DNA from: Helicobacter sp. MIT 05-5294
GTDB taxonomy: Bacteria; Campylobacterota; Campylobacteria; Campylobacterales; Helicobacteraceae
Reading direction: 5' to 3'
DNA length: 64,000 nucleotides
NCBI RefSeq assembly: GCF_000765675.1
Contig: NZ_JRPA02000005.1
Span: forward strand, 1-64,000
In this document: piece by piece, positions 35,817-45,093 of the stretch
How the letters are laid out: every line of letters begins with the position of its first letter
Numbering within the stretch: the stretch's first letter is position 1
Notes under the pieces: generated by a model
What the model was told of the DNA's origin: nothing
The model's input: the letters and a program-made list of their open reading frames with translations, nothing else
The model's database searches: none
Program-made: the position numbers and the translations under genes

Positions 35817-37115
35817 ATGTCCTTGCAAGGTTTAAAAGAGCGTCTTAATGGTTTGAATCTATCTCCTGCATTTGGTTTGATTATTAAAGTAGAGCAAGGA
35901 TTCCTCTCTGCTGATGGATTAGTTCCGCGCATTGGCGATATTGTTAGAATCGTTGGTGAAAATAATAGTGCGATGGGTATGGTAACAGCATTGGAGAAAG
36001 ATAATTTCAAAATCACGCCCTTTTCGTTTATTGAAGGAATGAAAGTAGGGGACAAAGTTTATTTGAATACGCGGGGTTTGCAGATTCCTATTGGTCCTGA
36101 ATTACTCGGAAGAGTGATTAATCCTTTGGGAGAACCCATAGACAATAAAGGTATCTTAAAAGCCGAAGGTTCAATGCCTATCATTCGTCCTCCTATTGCA
36201 GCAATGAAGCGGGGTATGATTGATGAAGTCTTTAGCGTAGGCGTGAAAAGTATTGATGGGTTACTTACTTGTGGCAAGGGTCAAAAATTAGGAATCTTTG
36301 CGGGAAGTGGGGTAGGGAAATCTACTCTAATGGGAATGATTGTGCGGGGTGCAAGTGCGAAGATTAAAGTGATTGCATTAATCGGGGAAAGAGGCAGAGA
36401 AGTGCCGGAATTTGTGGAGAAAAATCTAGGAGGGGATTTAACGAATACGGTGCTGATTGTTGCTACAAGTGATGATTCCCCCTTAATGAGAAAATACGGA
36501 GCGTTTGCTGCTATGAGTGTCGCGGAATATTTTAAGGCAAAAGGCGAAGATGTTTTGTTTATGATGGATTCTGTAACGCGTTTTGCAATGGCGCAAAGAG
36601 AAATCGGACTAGCACTCGGTGAACCACCTACAAGCAAGGGTTATCCGCCCTCTGTTTTAACGCTTTTGCCACAACTAATGGAAAGAGCGGGTAAGGAAGA
36701 GGGGCATGGTTCTATTACTGCGTATTTCACGGTATTGGTTGAAGGCGATGATATGAGTGATCCCATTGCGGATCAGAGTAGAAGTATTTTAGATGGGCAT
36801 ATTGTGCTAGATCGTTCTTTGACGGATTTTGGAATCTATCCTCCTATTAATGTGCTAAATTCCGCTTCAAGACTTATGGGAGATGTGGCAAATAAGGAAC
36901 ATATAGAAGCGGCAAGAAAATTCCGTCGTCTTTATTCTTTATTAAAAGAAAACGAAGTGTTAATCAGAATCGGAGCTTATCAAGCCGGTAGTGATAAGGA
37001 CTTAGATGAAGCGATTTCCAAAAAAGAAGGAATGGAAAATTATCTCAAACAAAGTTATAATGAGGCAATCAGCTATGAAGAAAGTGTGAATCTTTTGGTG
37101 GAGCTTATGCAATAG
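35817..37115 (+). CDS. fliI: flagellum-specific ATPase FliI
   Basis: FliI powers and organises substrate delivery to the flagellar type III export gate. The 432-residue protein is an F1-beta-like ATPase with Walker A GSGVGKSTLMG near residue 161, IGERGREVPEF near residue 188 and the DSVTRFAMAQREIGLALGEP block near residue 245. It stands alone on the plus strand; no fliH or fliJ is adjacent. Confidence 0.96.
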   Translation: MSLQGLKERLNGLNLSPAFGLIIKVEQGFLSADGLVPRIGDIVRIVGENNSAMGMVTALEKDNFKITPFSFIEGMKVGDKVYLNTRGLQIPIGPELLGRVINPLGEPIDNKGILKAEGSMPIIRPPIAAMKRGMIDEVFSVGVKSIDGLLTCGKGQKLGIFAGSGVGKSTLMGMIVRGASAKIKVIALIGERGREVPEFVEKNLGGDLTNTVLIVATSDDSPLMRKYGAFAAMSVAEYFKAKGEDVLFMMDSVTRFAMAQREIGLALGEPPTSKGYPPSVLTLLPQLMERAGKEEGHGSITAYFTVLVEGDDMSDPIADQSRSILDGHIVLDRSLTDFGIYPPINVLNSASRLMGDVANKEHIEAARKFRRLYSLLKENEVLIRIGAYQAGSDKDLDEAISKKEGMENYLKQSYNEAISYEESVNLLVELMQ

Positions 37116-37221
37116 GCGCAGAAACGCAATCAAGAAGTAGCAAAAAGATTCAAAATAGAAGTAAAAAAATATTTAACTAAAAAGAATTGTAAAAGTTTTT
37201 GATTTTTTAAGTTAGTCGTTG

Positions 37222-37227
37222 TATAAT
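37222..37227 (+). promoter_or_regulatory. trxA: probable -10 element of trxA
   Basis: TATAAT preceded by TTG, 35 bases before the trxA ATG; AAGGAG lies at 37251-37256. Confidence 0.5.
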
Positions 37228-37262
37228 GCGCCGATAAAATTTAGAATTTTAAGGAGAAAGCT

Positions 37263-37580
37263 ATGGCTAATTATATTGAAATGACAGAAGAAAACTTTGA
37301 TGAAATCATCAAAGAAGGTGTTGTAATGGTAGATTTTTGGGCTCCATGGTGTGGTCCTTGTAGAATGATTGCTCCTGTGATTGATAGTCTTGCAACACAA
37401 TATGCTGGGAAAGCAAAAATTTGCAAAGTCAATACAGATGAGCAACAAGAACTCGCAACAAAGTTTGGAATCCGCTCTATTCCTACGATTTTCTTTTACA
37501 AAAATGGTGAAAAAGTAGATGAGATGATTGGAGCCGCTACTGAACAAGATTTCAAAGCCAAACTTGACGGTTTGCTATAA
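37263..37580 (+). CDS. trxA: thioredoxin
   Basis: TrxA is the general thiol reductant of the cytosol, reduced by TrxB two genes downstream. The 105-residue protein has the WAPWCGPCRM active site with redox cysteines C30 and C33, and the cis-proline block IRSIPTIFFY near residue 71. Length and motifs are those of a classical thioredoxin 1. It has its own promoter-like element and strong ribosome site. Confidence 0.97.
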   Translation: MANYIEMTEENFDEIIKEGVVMVDFWAPWCGPCRMIAPVIDSLATQYAGKAKICKVNTDEQQELATKFGIRSIPTIFFYKNGEKVDEMIGAATEQDFKAKLDGLL

Positions 37581-37618
37581 GTGTTTTTTAGTCTTCTGAT
37601 GCAGTGGGGAGTGTTTGT

Positions 37619-38107
37619 ATGAAAAAATGCTGTCCGGGACTCCCTATTGCATTCGTTGTTATTTTTGTGATTGGTGCATTTTTGTATTATCAATATTCTT
37701 TCACATCTGTTTCAAAAATCAACTTCAATGAAGATTCTTTCTATCAACAAGAAAGTGGCGCGATGAATCTTTTTGTGCCACAAACTTCACAATACAAATT
37801 ATGCTTTTATAGCTCATTTGCGACAAAATCCGAAGAATTTTTATTCCAAAATATGCAACAAAATCTAACTCTTTTGGCGATTGATTTGTATCAACAAGGA
37901 CAAAATTCCAAAAATGGTGAAAATCTCGTAGAGTTAAAGATTTCAAGTGCTTTAATGTTGAAATTGATTCATGAATTTGATGTGAGGGCATTACCGCAAT
38001 GTTTTGTGTTAAAACAAGACAGCAAAGATTCCAAAATATACAAGCATTTAAAAGAAAATGGAATCTATAAATTACTCAATTTTAAAGAAAAAAATCATAA
38101 GGAGTGA
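37619..38107 (+). CDS. membrane-anchored degenerate thioredoxin-like protein
   Basis: From ATG 37619 (GGGAG 6-10 bases upstream) the product has 162 residues. An N-terminal KKCCPGLP segment is followed by a membrane span (about residues 7-24), which puts the rest in the periplasm. The C-terminal part has VRALPQCFVLKQD near residue 125, which looks like the cis-proline strand of the thioredoxin fold. No CxxC is present; cysteines near 4, 5, 61 and 130 are scattered. The gene sits between trxA and trxB, 3 bases before trxB. It may be a thioredoxin-fold protein without disulfide chemistry. The assignment is an inference from one motif and context. Confidence 0.6.
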   Translation: MKKCCPGLPIAFVVIFVIGAFLYYQYSFTSVSKINFNEDSFYQQESGAMNLFVPQTSQYKLCFYSSFATKSEEFLFQNMQQNLTLLAIDLYQQGQNSKNGENLVELKISSALMLKLIHEFDVRALPQCFVLKQDSKDSKIYKHLKENGIYKLLNFKEKNHKE

Positions 38108-38110
38108 GAA

Positions 38111-39049
38111 ATGTTAGAATTAGCAATTATTGGTGGCGGACCTGCTGGGCTTAGCGCAGGATTGTATGCGACAAGAGGTGGTTTGAAAGAAGTGGTGATG
38201 TTTGAAAAGGGAATGCCCGGCGGACAAATCACTTCTAGTAGCGAAATGGAAAATTATCCCGGCGTTGCAGAGGTTAAGAGTGGATTTGACTTTATGATGC
38301 CATGGCAGGAGCAGTGCTTTAGGTTTGGTTTAAAACACGAAATGGCAGAAGTAGTGCGTGTCAAAAGAAAAGACAATCACTTTGTAATTGTATTAAGCAA
38401 CCAACAAGAAGTGGAATCTAAAGCGGTGATTATCGCGACAGGTGGAAGCCCTAAACGCTCTAATGTCAAAGGCGAAGATGTTTATTGGGGCAAAGGCGTG
38501 AGTTCGTGTGCAACTTGCGATGGATTTTTTTATAAAAACAAAGAAGTTGCAGTGCTTGGGGGTGGCGATACCGCAGTAGAAGAATCCATTTATCTTGCCA
38601 AAATTTGTTCTAAAGTTACGCTAATTCACCGCAGAAATGCGTTTCGTGCTTCACCTGTTACGCTTGAACGCGCCAAAAAAGAAGAAAAAATTGAGTTTTT
38701 AACTCCTTATGGGATTGAAGAGATTTGCGGAGATGCTTCGGGTGTAACGGGATTGAAATTAAAAAATTTAGAGAACGAATCCTTAAAAGAAATCAAAGTA
38801 GATGGAATCTTCGTGTTGATTGGTTTTAATGTAAATAATTCAGTTCTCATACAAGAAGATGGTAGCACTCTTTGTGCGATGAATGAATATGGACAAGCAA
38901 TCGTGAATCTTAAAATGGAAACTAATATTCCGGGATTATTCGTCGCAGGTGATTTGAGAATGGACGCACCAAAACAAGTTGTGTGTGCAGCAGCAGATGG
39001 CGCAACAGCGGCACTTAGCGCGATTGATTTTATTGAACATCATAAATAA
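38111..39049 (+). CDS. trxB: thioredoxin reductase
   Basis: TrxB passes electrons from NADPH through FAD to thioredoxin. The 312-residue protein has the FAD-binding [17 protein letters not shown] opening, the redox-active CATC near residue 135 and the NADPH-binding GGGDTAVEE near residue 154. The C-terminal [20 protein letters not shown] block completes the FAD site. It is the third gene of the trxA region and precedes dapB by 13 bases. Confidence 0.96.
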   Translation: MLELAIIGGGPAGLSAGLYATRGGLKEVVMFEKGMPGGQITSSSEMENYPGVAEVKSGFDFMMPWQEQCFRFGLKHEMAEVVRVKRKDNHFVIVLSNQQEVESKAVIIATGGSPKRSNVKGEDVYWGKGVSSCATCDGFFYKNKEVAVLGGGDTAVEESIYLAKICSKVTLIHRRNAFRASPVTLERAKKEEKIEFLTPYGIEEICGDASGVTGLKLKNLENESLKEIKVDGIFVLIGFNVNNSVLIQEDGSTLCAMNEYGQAIVNLKMETNIPGLFVAGDLRMDAPKQVVCAAADGATAALSAIDFIEHHK

Positions 39050-39062
39050 TAAGGAGTAGGCT

Positions 39063-39830
39063 ATGTTGGGTATTGGAGTTTTTGGCGCGGGTGGGCGCGT
39101 AGGAAAATTAGTTGTAGATTTGGCCAAGAAAAATCATCAAGTCAAATTAGAATGTGTTTATGTGCGCAAAGATTTGGATTTTTCTATTGACCCCGGCGTG
39201 ATGATTACAAGCGATTTGAAGGTTTTGCTAGAAAGCTCTGATGTAGTGGTTGATTTTACAACCGCAGAGGGAACGCGTGCATTGCTAGAAGTTGCCCTAC
39301 AAGATCCCACACCTATCGTGATTGGCACAACTGGGCTAGAATCTCATCACGAAAATCTCATCAAAGAAGCGTCCAAAAAAATGCCTATTTTGTATGCTAG
39401 TAATATGTCCTTAGGGGTTGCGGTATTGAATAAAGCGGTGAAGCTTGTAGCAAAGGCTTTGCCTGATTTTGATATTGAAATCGTAGAAACTCACCACCGC
39501 CACAAAAAAGATTCCCCTAGTGGCACAGCTTTGCGTTTGGCACAAACTTGCGCAGAATCTAGGGGATTGGAGTTAGATGAAGTGCGCACGAGTGGGAGAA
39601 ATGGAAATATCGGGGAACGCACTCAAGAAGAAATTGCGGTTATGGCATTGCGCGGTGGAGATGTAGCGGGAATCCATAATGTTGGATTCTATGGAGAGGG
39701 TGAATATTTAGAGCTAGTCCATACCGCAACTTCTCGCGCTACTTTCGCACAAGGTGCAATCAAAGCTGCACTTTGGCTACATAAACAACCTAATGGATTG
39801 TATAGCATTGAAGATTCTTTAGGATTATAA
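39063..39830 (+). CDS. dapB: 4-hydroxy-tetrahydrodipicolinate reductase
   Basis: DapB acts in the lysine and meso-diaminopimelate pathway that feeds peptidoglycan. The 255-residue protein has the nucleotide loop GVFGAGGRVGK, the NMSLGVAVL segment near residue 117 and the signature ETHHRHKKDSPSGTALRLA near residue 143. A GEGEYLEL/ATSR region closes the protein. It lies between trxB and purF with gaps of 13 and 2 bases. Confidence 0.96.
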   Translation: MLGIGVFGAGGRVGKLVVDLAKKNHQVKLECVYVRKDLDFSIDPGVMITSDLKVLLESSDVVVDFTTAEGTRALLEVALQDPTPIVIGTTGLESHHENLIKEASKKMPILYASNMSLGVAVLNKAVKLVAKALPDFDIEIVETHHRHKKDSPSGTALRLAQTCAESRGLELDEVRTSGRNGNIGERTQEEIAVMALRGGDVAGIHNVGFYGEGEYLELVHTATSRATFAQGAIKAALWLHKQPNGLYSIEDSLGL

Positions 39831-39832
39831 AA

Positions 39833-41272
39833 GTGAAAAAGCCTATTATTGACCAAAAGCAGTTGAATCAACTCTCCGAAACTTGTAACTTAGAGTGTAG
39901 CAATGGAATAAATCGGGATTGGAATGAGGAATGTGCTGTTGTGGGTGTCTATAATACCCAAAATGCCGCGAGTATCGCGTATTATTCGCTTTTTGCAATG
40001 CAGCATCGCGGACAAGAAGCTACCGGAATCGCGACAAGTAATGGAGAAAAAATCACTACGATTAAGAATAATGGGCTAGTAACAGAAGTTTTTTGCGATG
40101 AAACTTTGAATAAATTAAAAGGCTTTAGTGCAGTGGGGCATAATCGTTACTCTACTGCAGGGAACGATTCTATCGCAGATGCGCAACCTTTGTTTGCGCG
40201 TTATGGACTGGGGGAGATTGCGATTGTTCATAACGGGAATCTTACCAATGCCAATCAGATTCGTAAGGAGTTAATTAAAGAGGGAGCAATTTTCCAAAGC
40301 TATATGGACACAGAGAATCTTATTCATCTAATTGCAAGGGCAAAGCAAGAAAATCTGATTGATAGGATTAAAGAAGCGGTTTTACAGCTTGAGGGTGCAT
40401 TTTGTTTTGTGATTTTAAGTCGCAAAAAAATGTTTGTGATTCGTGATAGATATGGATTCCGTCCTTTGAGTTTGGGAGAGATTCACAATCCTGATGGAAG
40501 CAAAGGCTATATTGTCGCAAGTGAAACCTGTGCTTTTGATTTAGTGGGGGCAAAAATTTTGCGTGATGTAGAACCCGGAGAAATGTTGGTATTTTCAAAA
40601 AAAGGTGTAGAATCGCACCAAATTATGCAGTCCAACCCGCACCCTTGCGTCTTTGAATATGTGTATTTTGCGCGTCCTGATAGTCGTGTGTTTGGACGCC
40701 TTGTTTATAATATTCGCAAAAATATGGGGCAAGAATTAGCAAAAGAGAATCCCATAGAGGCAGACCTTGTGATTCCTGTGCCTGATAGTGGTGTCGCTGC
40801 CGCGCTTGGATATTCGCAAGAAAGCAAGATTCCTTTTGAACTCGGGATTATTCGGAATCATTATGTTGGGAGAACTTTTATTGAGCCAACGCAACAGATT
40901 CGTGAATTAAAAGTCAAGTTAAAGCTAAATCCAATTTCAGAATTAATTGAAAACAAAAGAATTATCGTGATTGACGATTCGGTGGTGCGTGGCACGACAA
41001 GTCGTCAGATTGTTAAGATTCTGCGAGATTGTGGCGCAAAAGAAATCCATATGAAAATCTCTTCCCCACCGACAATTTCTCCTTGTTATTATGGTGTGGA
41101 TACGCCAAGTAGAGAGGATTTGATTAGCGCAAAAATGAGCAATGAAGAGGTGAGGAAGTTTATCGGTGCGGATTCCTTGTCCTTTTTGTCTCTTGAGGGC
41201 TTGAAGCGAAGTATTGGTGCGGAAAAATATCAGTATTGCCAAGCCTGTTTTGATGGTCAATATATCGGATAA
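39833..41272 (+). CDS. purF: amidophosphoribosyltransferase
   Basis: PurF makes phosphoribosylamine from PRPP and glutamine, the first step of purine synthesis. The 479-residue protein has a 33-residue leader ending just before the nucleophile C34 (EECAVVGVY), so the leader is presumably removed as in the Bacillus-type enzyme. HRGQEATGIA, HNRYSTAG and the PRPP loop VIDDSVVRGTTSRQI follow. Conserved cysteines near the C-terminus (YCQACFDG) fit an Fe-S cluster form. The start is GTG, 2 bases after dapB. Confidence 0.95.
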   Translation: MKKPIIDQKQLNQLSETCNLECSNGINRDWNEECAVVGVYNTQNAASIAYYSLFAMQHRGQEATGIATSNGEKITTIKNNGLVTEVFCDETLNKLKGFSAVGHNRYSTAGNDSIADAQPLFARYGLGEIAIVHNGNLTNANQIRKELIKEGAIFQSYMDTENLIHLIARAKQENLIDRIKEAVLQLEGAFCFVILSRKKMFVIRDRYGFRPLSLGEIHNPDGSKGYIVASETCAFDLVGAKILRDVEPGEMLVFSKKGVESHQIMQSNPHPCVFEYVYFARPDSRVFGRLVYNIRKNMGQELAKENPIEADLVIPVPDSGVAAALGYSQESKIPFELGIIRNHYVGRTFIEPTQQIRELKVKLKLNPISELIENKRIIVIDDSVVRGTTSRQIVKILRDCGAKEIHMKISSPPTISPCYYGVDTPSREDLISAKMSNEEVRKFIGADSLSFLSLEGLKRSIGAEKYQYCQACFDGQYIG

Positions 41273-41276
41273 TCCT

Positions 41277-42239
41277 GTGAAGCAAATGCTAACTTTTGGA
41301 CGCTATTGTAAGCGTAGATTTGGGAAAAGAGTGCGCAAAATCCCGATTGCTCTTGCGGGTTTTACTTGTCCAAATATTGATGGAAGCGTGGCACGTGGTG
41401 GTTGTATTTTTTGCAAAAACGAAAGTTTTTCTCCGACTTTGGATAAAGAACCGAAATTCGCATTGAAGTTGAATCCTAAAATGACAGAAAATCCTCTGTT
41501 AGAGACACAATTACAGCAATTACAAAATCAATACCATTGGCAGAGTGATTTTCATTACAATAAATTTGGTGTAGAAAAATATATGATATATTTCCAATCT
41601 TTTACCAATACTTATGCACCTTTTGAGACGCTTAAAAAACTCTATACGAGGGCATTAGAATTGCCCAATGTCGTGGGATTATCTATCGGCACACGCACGG
41701 ATAGTGTGGAGTTAGAGTTGTTGGATTTTTTGGGGGATTTAGCGCAAAAGAGCGGACAAGAAATTTGGATAGAATACGGAATCCAATCAGTTTATGATGA
41801 AACGCTGAAATTTATCAATCGTGGGCATGGAACAGAAAATATGGAATCCCTAATACAAGAAAGTAAAAAAAGAGGATTAAAAGTCTGTTCTCATATTATC
41901 TACGGGTTACCAAAAGAAACGAAAGCAATGATGTTGCACACGCTAGATTCTGTTTTAAAATGGGAGAGTGATGGGATTAAGATTCACCCACTTTATATTA
42001 TTGAAAAAACAATGTTAGCAAATCTATATCATCAAGGCGAGTATCAGCCGATTTCTTTGGGCGATTATATAGAATTGATTGTGGAATCTCTAAAGATAAT
42101 CCCGCAAAGTGTTGTGATTCATCGCGTGAGTGCGGGTGTGCGTAATGATACTTTACTTGCGCCTAAATGGTGTTTTGATAAGAATATTCAAATGCGTTCC
42201 ATTCGTGATGCGCTACGAGATGCGGGGATTGAATATTAA
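41277..42239 (+). CDS. radical SAM protein, YtqA/TIGR01212 type
   Basis: The protein belongs to the YtqA-like radical SAM family. The cluster motif is the unusual spaced form CPNIDGSVARGGCIFC near residue 24. IEYGIQSVYDETL and HIIYGLPKET follow in the TIM-barrel core. The function of the family is unsettled. The frame is open back into purF (41214). GTG 41277, 4 bases after the purF stop, is chosen because homologues begin close to the LTFGRYCKRRFGKR segment; ATG 41286 and ATG 41253 are alternatives. Confidence 0.85.
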   Translation: MKQMLTFGRYCKRRFGKRVRKIPIALAGFTCPNIDGSVARGGCIFCKNESFSPTLDKEPKFALKLNPKMTENPLLETQLQQLQNQYHWQSDFHYNKFGVEKYMIYFQSFTNTYAPFETLKKLYTRALELPNVVGLSIGTRTDSVELELLDFLGDLAQKSGQEIWIEYGIQSVYDETLKFINRGHGTENMESLIQESKKRGLKVCSHIIYGLPKETKAMMLHTLDSVLKWESDGIKIHPLYIIEKTMLANLYHQGEYQPISLGDYIELIVESLKIIPQSVVIHRVSAGVRNDTLLAPKWCFDKNIQMRSIRDALRDAGIEY

Positions 42240-42282
42240 GGATTGCGCGAAAGAGGTATGGGAATTCCGTGATTCTATTCCC

Positions 42283-42517
42283 TTTGTTATTGCGAGGAGC
42301 GGAGCGACAGAGCAATCCATAATCTAAACAGCCTACGATTCTGCTATTTCCGTCATTGCAAACGCAGTGAAGCTGACACGGTGTGTTGCGTTAGCAACTC
42401 ACCCACACTTATAAATCCATAATATAGAATCTCGCCAAAAAAGATTCCATTGTAAATTTTATTTAATCTCAAAGTTACAGATTGCCACGACTTTTACAAA
42501 GTCTTGTAATGACGCAG
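42283..42517. repeat. intergenic repeat cluster B (REP-like units)
   Basis: The 337-base spacer between the radical SAM gene and uvrC has no gene. It holds ATTGCGAGGAGCGGAGCGAC...GCAATCC at 42289-42318, CGTCATTGC...GTGAAGC near 42351, and ATCTCGCCAAAAAAGATTCC at 42429 onwards. ATTGCCACGACTTT...GTAATGACG follows at 42481-42514, with a perfect GACTTT-TAC-AAAGTC stem. The order of modules is the same as in cluster A. Confidence 0.75.
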
Positions 42518-42576
42518 AAGCGGAATGCAAAATCTCTTAAAATTAGCGGTTGCTTTTGTAGAATCACCAAACTGCG

Positions 42577-44451
42577 CTAGTCGTCAGAATGCAGAATCTC
42601 AAAAGCATTTTTAGCAAGTGTTGGGGATAGCACTTTGGCAAGTTCTTTTAAGTTTGCGCTATGGATTGCTTCAAAGCTTCCAAAATAAGATAAAAGCCTA
42701 TTTTGCGTGGCTTTTCCGATTCCTTTGATTTCTAGAATCTTGGATTTTTGCATAGTTTTTTGCTTTTGCTTTTGGTGGAAAGTAATCGCAAAACGATGCG
42801 CCTCATCACGCAATTTTTGGATAAACTGCAATCTTTTATCGCTTGTTGGGAGGCGAAATTCTTGCAAGGATTCATCGCGCAAAATATCCTTTGCTTCTCC
42901 TTTGGCGCGGTGTGCTTTGTGGTCTATTTTTTCCTTAGAGATTCCAATCACTTCCAAATTCACTCCCGCGCTACTTAGCAAATTGTGTGCGAGATTGATT
43001 TGTCCCGCTCCGCCATCTAAAACCCACAAATCCGGCGGGGATTCCTTTTCAAAATCCGCGATTCTGCGCTCTAACATCTCACGCATTTGCGAATATTCAT
43101 CACTTCCTTGCAACAAATAATGCCGATAGGATTCTTTTAAAAACCCATTAACGCCACTTTCATAAACAATCATTGCGCCGACATTCTGCGCTCCTTTATG
43201 ATGCGAAGTATCAAAAACTTCAAAACGCGAAGGAATATTTTGTAGGTTAAAAAGCGACTTTAGGGATTCTAGCACTTCTTCTTCATCGTTTTTTTGCAAA
43301 CGCAAAACTTCCTTGCCATTTTGTATTGCAAGTTCGCACAAACGCTTCTTTTCTCCGCTTTTGGGATTATGTATCGGAATCTTTTTGTGGAATCTTTGTT
43401 GCAAGAAATTTTCCAATTCTTCTGCCACTTCGCCCAAATCTAACGGAATCAGGATTTGTTTGGGCTTTAGTGGCAAATCGTTGTTGTAATAATTTAACAC
43501 GGCTTGTTTGTAGATTTCACACGCATCAAAGCCGATTCCGCTTTTGATGATTTGCGTAGCACTTGAAGCAATTTTGCCATTGCGCATAAAAAACTTCACC
43601 AACGCAGCGGAGCTCCCCTCGCAAACTAACGCAAAAACATCTAAATCTTCCAAACGCGCAAAATCCACAGAAGACATTGTGCTAAGCTGCTTAATCTTTG
43701 AGATTCTATCGCGCATAATCCCCGCTTCTTCAAAACGCAAATTCTCCGCTAAAAACGACATTTTTTGTTCTAGCTTTGTCAGAATCTTTTTGGGATTTTC
43801 AATGCAATCTAGGGCATTTTGCAAGATTTCCCGATAAGATTCCACACTTACGCGTCCTTCACAAGGGGCAAGACAGCGTTGAATTTGGAAAAACAAACAA
43901 GCTTTTTTGCCTTGTTTGCAGGATTCTTTTTGCACAAGAGGAAACACCTCATAAAGACTATCTAGCAACTCACGCGCACCACTAGAGAAAGGACCAAAAT
44001 AGCGCAGACCTTGCGTTTTTTTAAAAACTTTTCTTGTCAAGACAATGCGCGGAAAGTCCTCTTGCGTATCTACGCACAAATAAGGATAAGTCTTGTCATC
44101 ACGCAAAAGAATGTTGTATTTTGGTTTGAGTTGCTTAATGAGGGAATTTTCTAAAATTAACGCGTCATTTTCGTTTTCTACGATGATATAGCGCATCATT
44201 GCAATTTGTCGCACCATTTGAGCGATTCTTAGGCTTAAATTAGGAGCGGGAGCAAGTGTGGAAGTGAAGCGAAAATAGCTCCTCACGCGGTTTTTGAGAT
44301 TCTTTGCTTTGCCGACATAGAGCAATCTCCCCTCACTATCAAAATAATGATAAACACCGCTTTTAGGCGGAATCTTTTTTAACACTTCTAGGAGTGCGTC
44401 AGAAAGTGGCTTTAGCTTTTGGGATTGGGTATTTTTAGAATGAGATTCCAT
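42577..44451 (-). CDS. uvrC: excinuclease ABC subunit C
   Basis: UvrC makes the two incisions of nucleotide excision repair. The 624-residue protein has an N-terminal GIY-YIG nuclease (SGVYHYFDSEGRLLYVGKAK near residue 35), a UVR helix pair near residue 235 and a C-terminal RNase H-like half with FDTSHHKG and VLDGGAGQI. A terminal helix-hairpin-helix (ILEIKGIGKATQNRLL) closes it. It follows the DUF721-like gene by 18 bases, as HP0820-HP0821 do. Confidence 0.96.
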   Translation of the reverse strand: MESHSKNTQSQKLKPLSDALLEVLKKIPPKSGVYHYFDSEGRLLYVGKAKNLKNRVRSYFRFTSTLAPAPNLSLRIAQMVRQIAMMRYIIVENENDALILENSLIKQLKPKYNILLRDDKTYPYLCVDTQEDFPRIVLTRKVFKKTQGLRYFGPFSSGARELLDSLYEVFPLVQKESCKQGKKACLFFQIQRCLAPCEGRVSVESYREILQNALDCIENPKKILTKLEQKMSFLAENLRFEEAGIMRDRISKIKQLSTMSSVDFARLEDLDVFALVCEGSSAALVKFFMRNGKIASSATQIIKSGIGFDACEIYKQAVLNYYNNDLPLKPKQILIPLDLGEVAEELENFLQQRFHKKIPIHNPKSGEKKRLCELAIQNGKEVLRLQKNDEEEVLESLKSLFNLQNIPSRFEVFDTSHHKGAQNVGAMIVYESGVNGFLKESYRHYLLQGSDEYSQMREMLERRIADFEKESPPDLWVLDGGAGQINLAHNLLSSAGVNLEVIGISKEKIDHKAHRAKGEAKDILRDESLQEFRLPTSDKRLQFIQKLRDEAHRFAITFHQKQKQKTMQKSKILEIKGIGKATQNRLLSYFGSFEAIHSANLKELAKVLSPTLAKNAFEILHSDD

Positions 44452-44469
44452 AGGATTCCTAATATTCTT

Positions 44470-44922
44470 CTAATTTTCTTGGTTTTTTAAAATAATCTCG
44501 CGGATATTTTCAAAAATCTGATGAATTTTCTCATCTTTTGTTTCATTGATGAAATCCCCACGAGCAAGCTCACCATAGGATTGTAAGGATTCTCTCTCTT
44601 GCAGGGATTCCCTTTCTTTTTGGTAGGCATTGTAGGTTACAAAATACTTAATATCTTTTAAGTTTTGGAGGCTTGAAGTTTCTTTTTGGTAAGTTTTTAA
44701 GAGTTGTTTTACTAGAGCGATTTTATGATAAAATTCAAGTTTAAAAGCAGGGTGCTTTAAGGCAAAAAACAAAATATCATTTTGGATATAACCAAAGGCG
44801 ATTCCGTTTTTAATACTTAGTGGAAGCAGACGAATGAAGTGGCGCACTTGGTTGATTTCATCGTATTTTTGATAACAAGGAGCATTAAAAATATGCGACA
44901 AGATTTCCGAACTCTTTTTCAT
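44470..44922 (-). CDS. DUF721/DciA-like protein (tentative)
   Basis: The 150-residue soluble protein has a central block (GYIQNDILFFALKHPAFKLE, near residues 42-62) followed by a basic helix and a polar tail. The pattern recalls DUF721/DciA proteins, in which a short beta region is followed by helices. DciA helps load the replicative helicase. The gene precedes uvrC, which matches H. pylori HP0820. A tandem ERESLQ duplication lies near residue 103. The family call is weak; the gene itself is well supported by synteny. Confidence 0.5.
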   Translation of the reverse strand: MKKSSEILSHIFNAPCYQKYDEINQVRHFIRLLPLSIKNGIAFGYIQNDILFFALKHPAFKLEFYHKIALVKQLLKTYQKETSSLQNLKDIKYFVTYNAYQKERESLQERESLQSYGELARGDFINETKDEKIHQIFENIREIILKNQEN

Positions 44923-45093
44923 TTTTTAATTATAGCACAGATTTTTTGTTTGGGGTTTTTGAGTGTGGGTTGTGGATTCAAAGACGATCCTTTTAATCCC
45001 AAAAGTGCAGAGAAAAATCTGCAAGAGGATTCTACGCAAAAACTAGCGTTTAAGGAGAAAACTTCCAAAGGATTTGAAAATGTTTCATTTTGA
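44893..45093 (+). CDS. small lipoprotein, LptM-like
   Basis: From ATG 44893 the 66-residue product has a signal peptide with lipobox LSVGC, then CGFKDDPFNPK. LptM/YifL-like lipoproteins share a short CGxKxxP-type mature start and assist assembly of the LPS translocon. The first 30 bases overlap, head to head, the 5' end of the minus-strand gene 44470-44922. The C-terminal end overlaps nadB by 14 bases. The longer frame from 44839 has no signal-peptide logic. LptM identity is suggested by form only. Confidence 0.65.
   Translation: MRQDFRTLFHFLIIAQIFCLGFLSVGCGFKDDPFNPKSAEKNLQEDSTQKLAFKEKTSKGFENVSF

Noticed and set aside
37204-37235. Sigma-28-like element (GCCGATAA) before trxA
   Set aside because: No TAAA box at the right distance, and a TATAAT just upstream explains the promoter.
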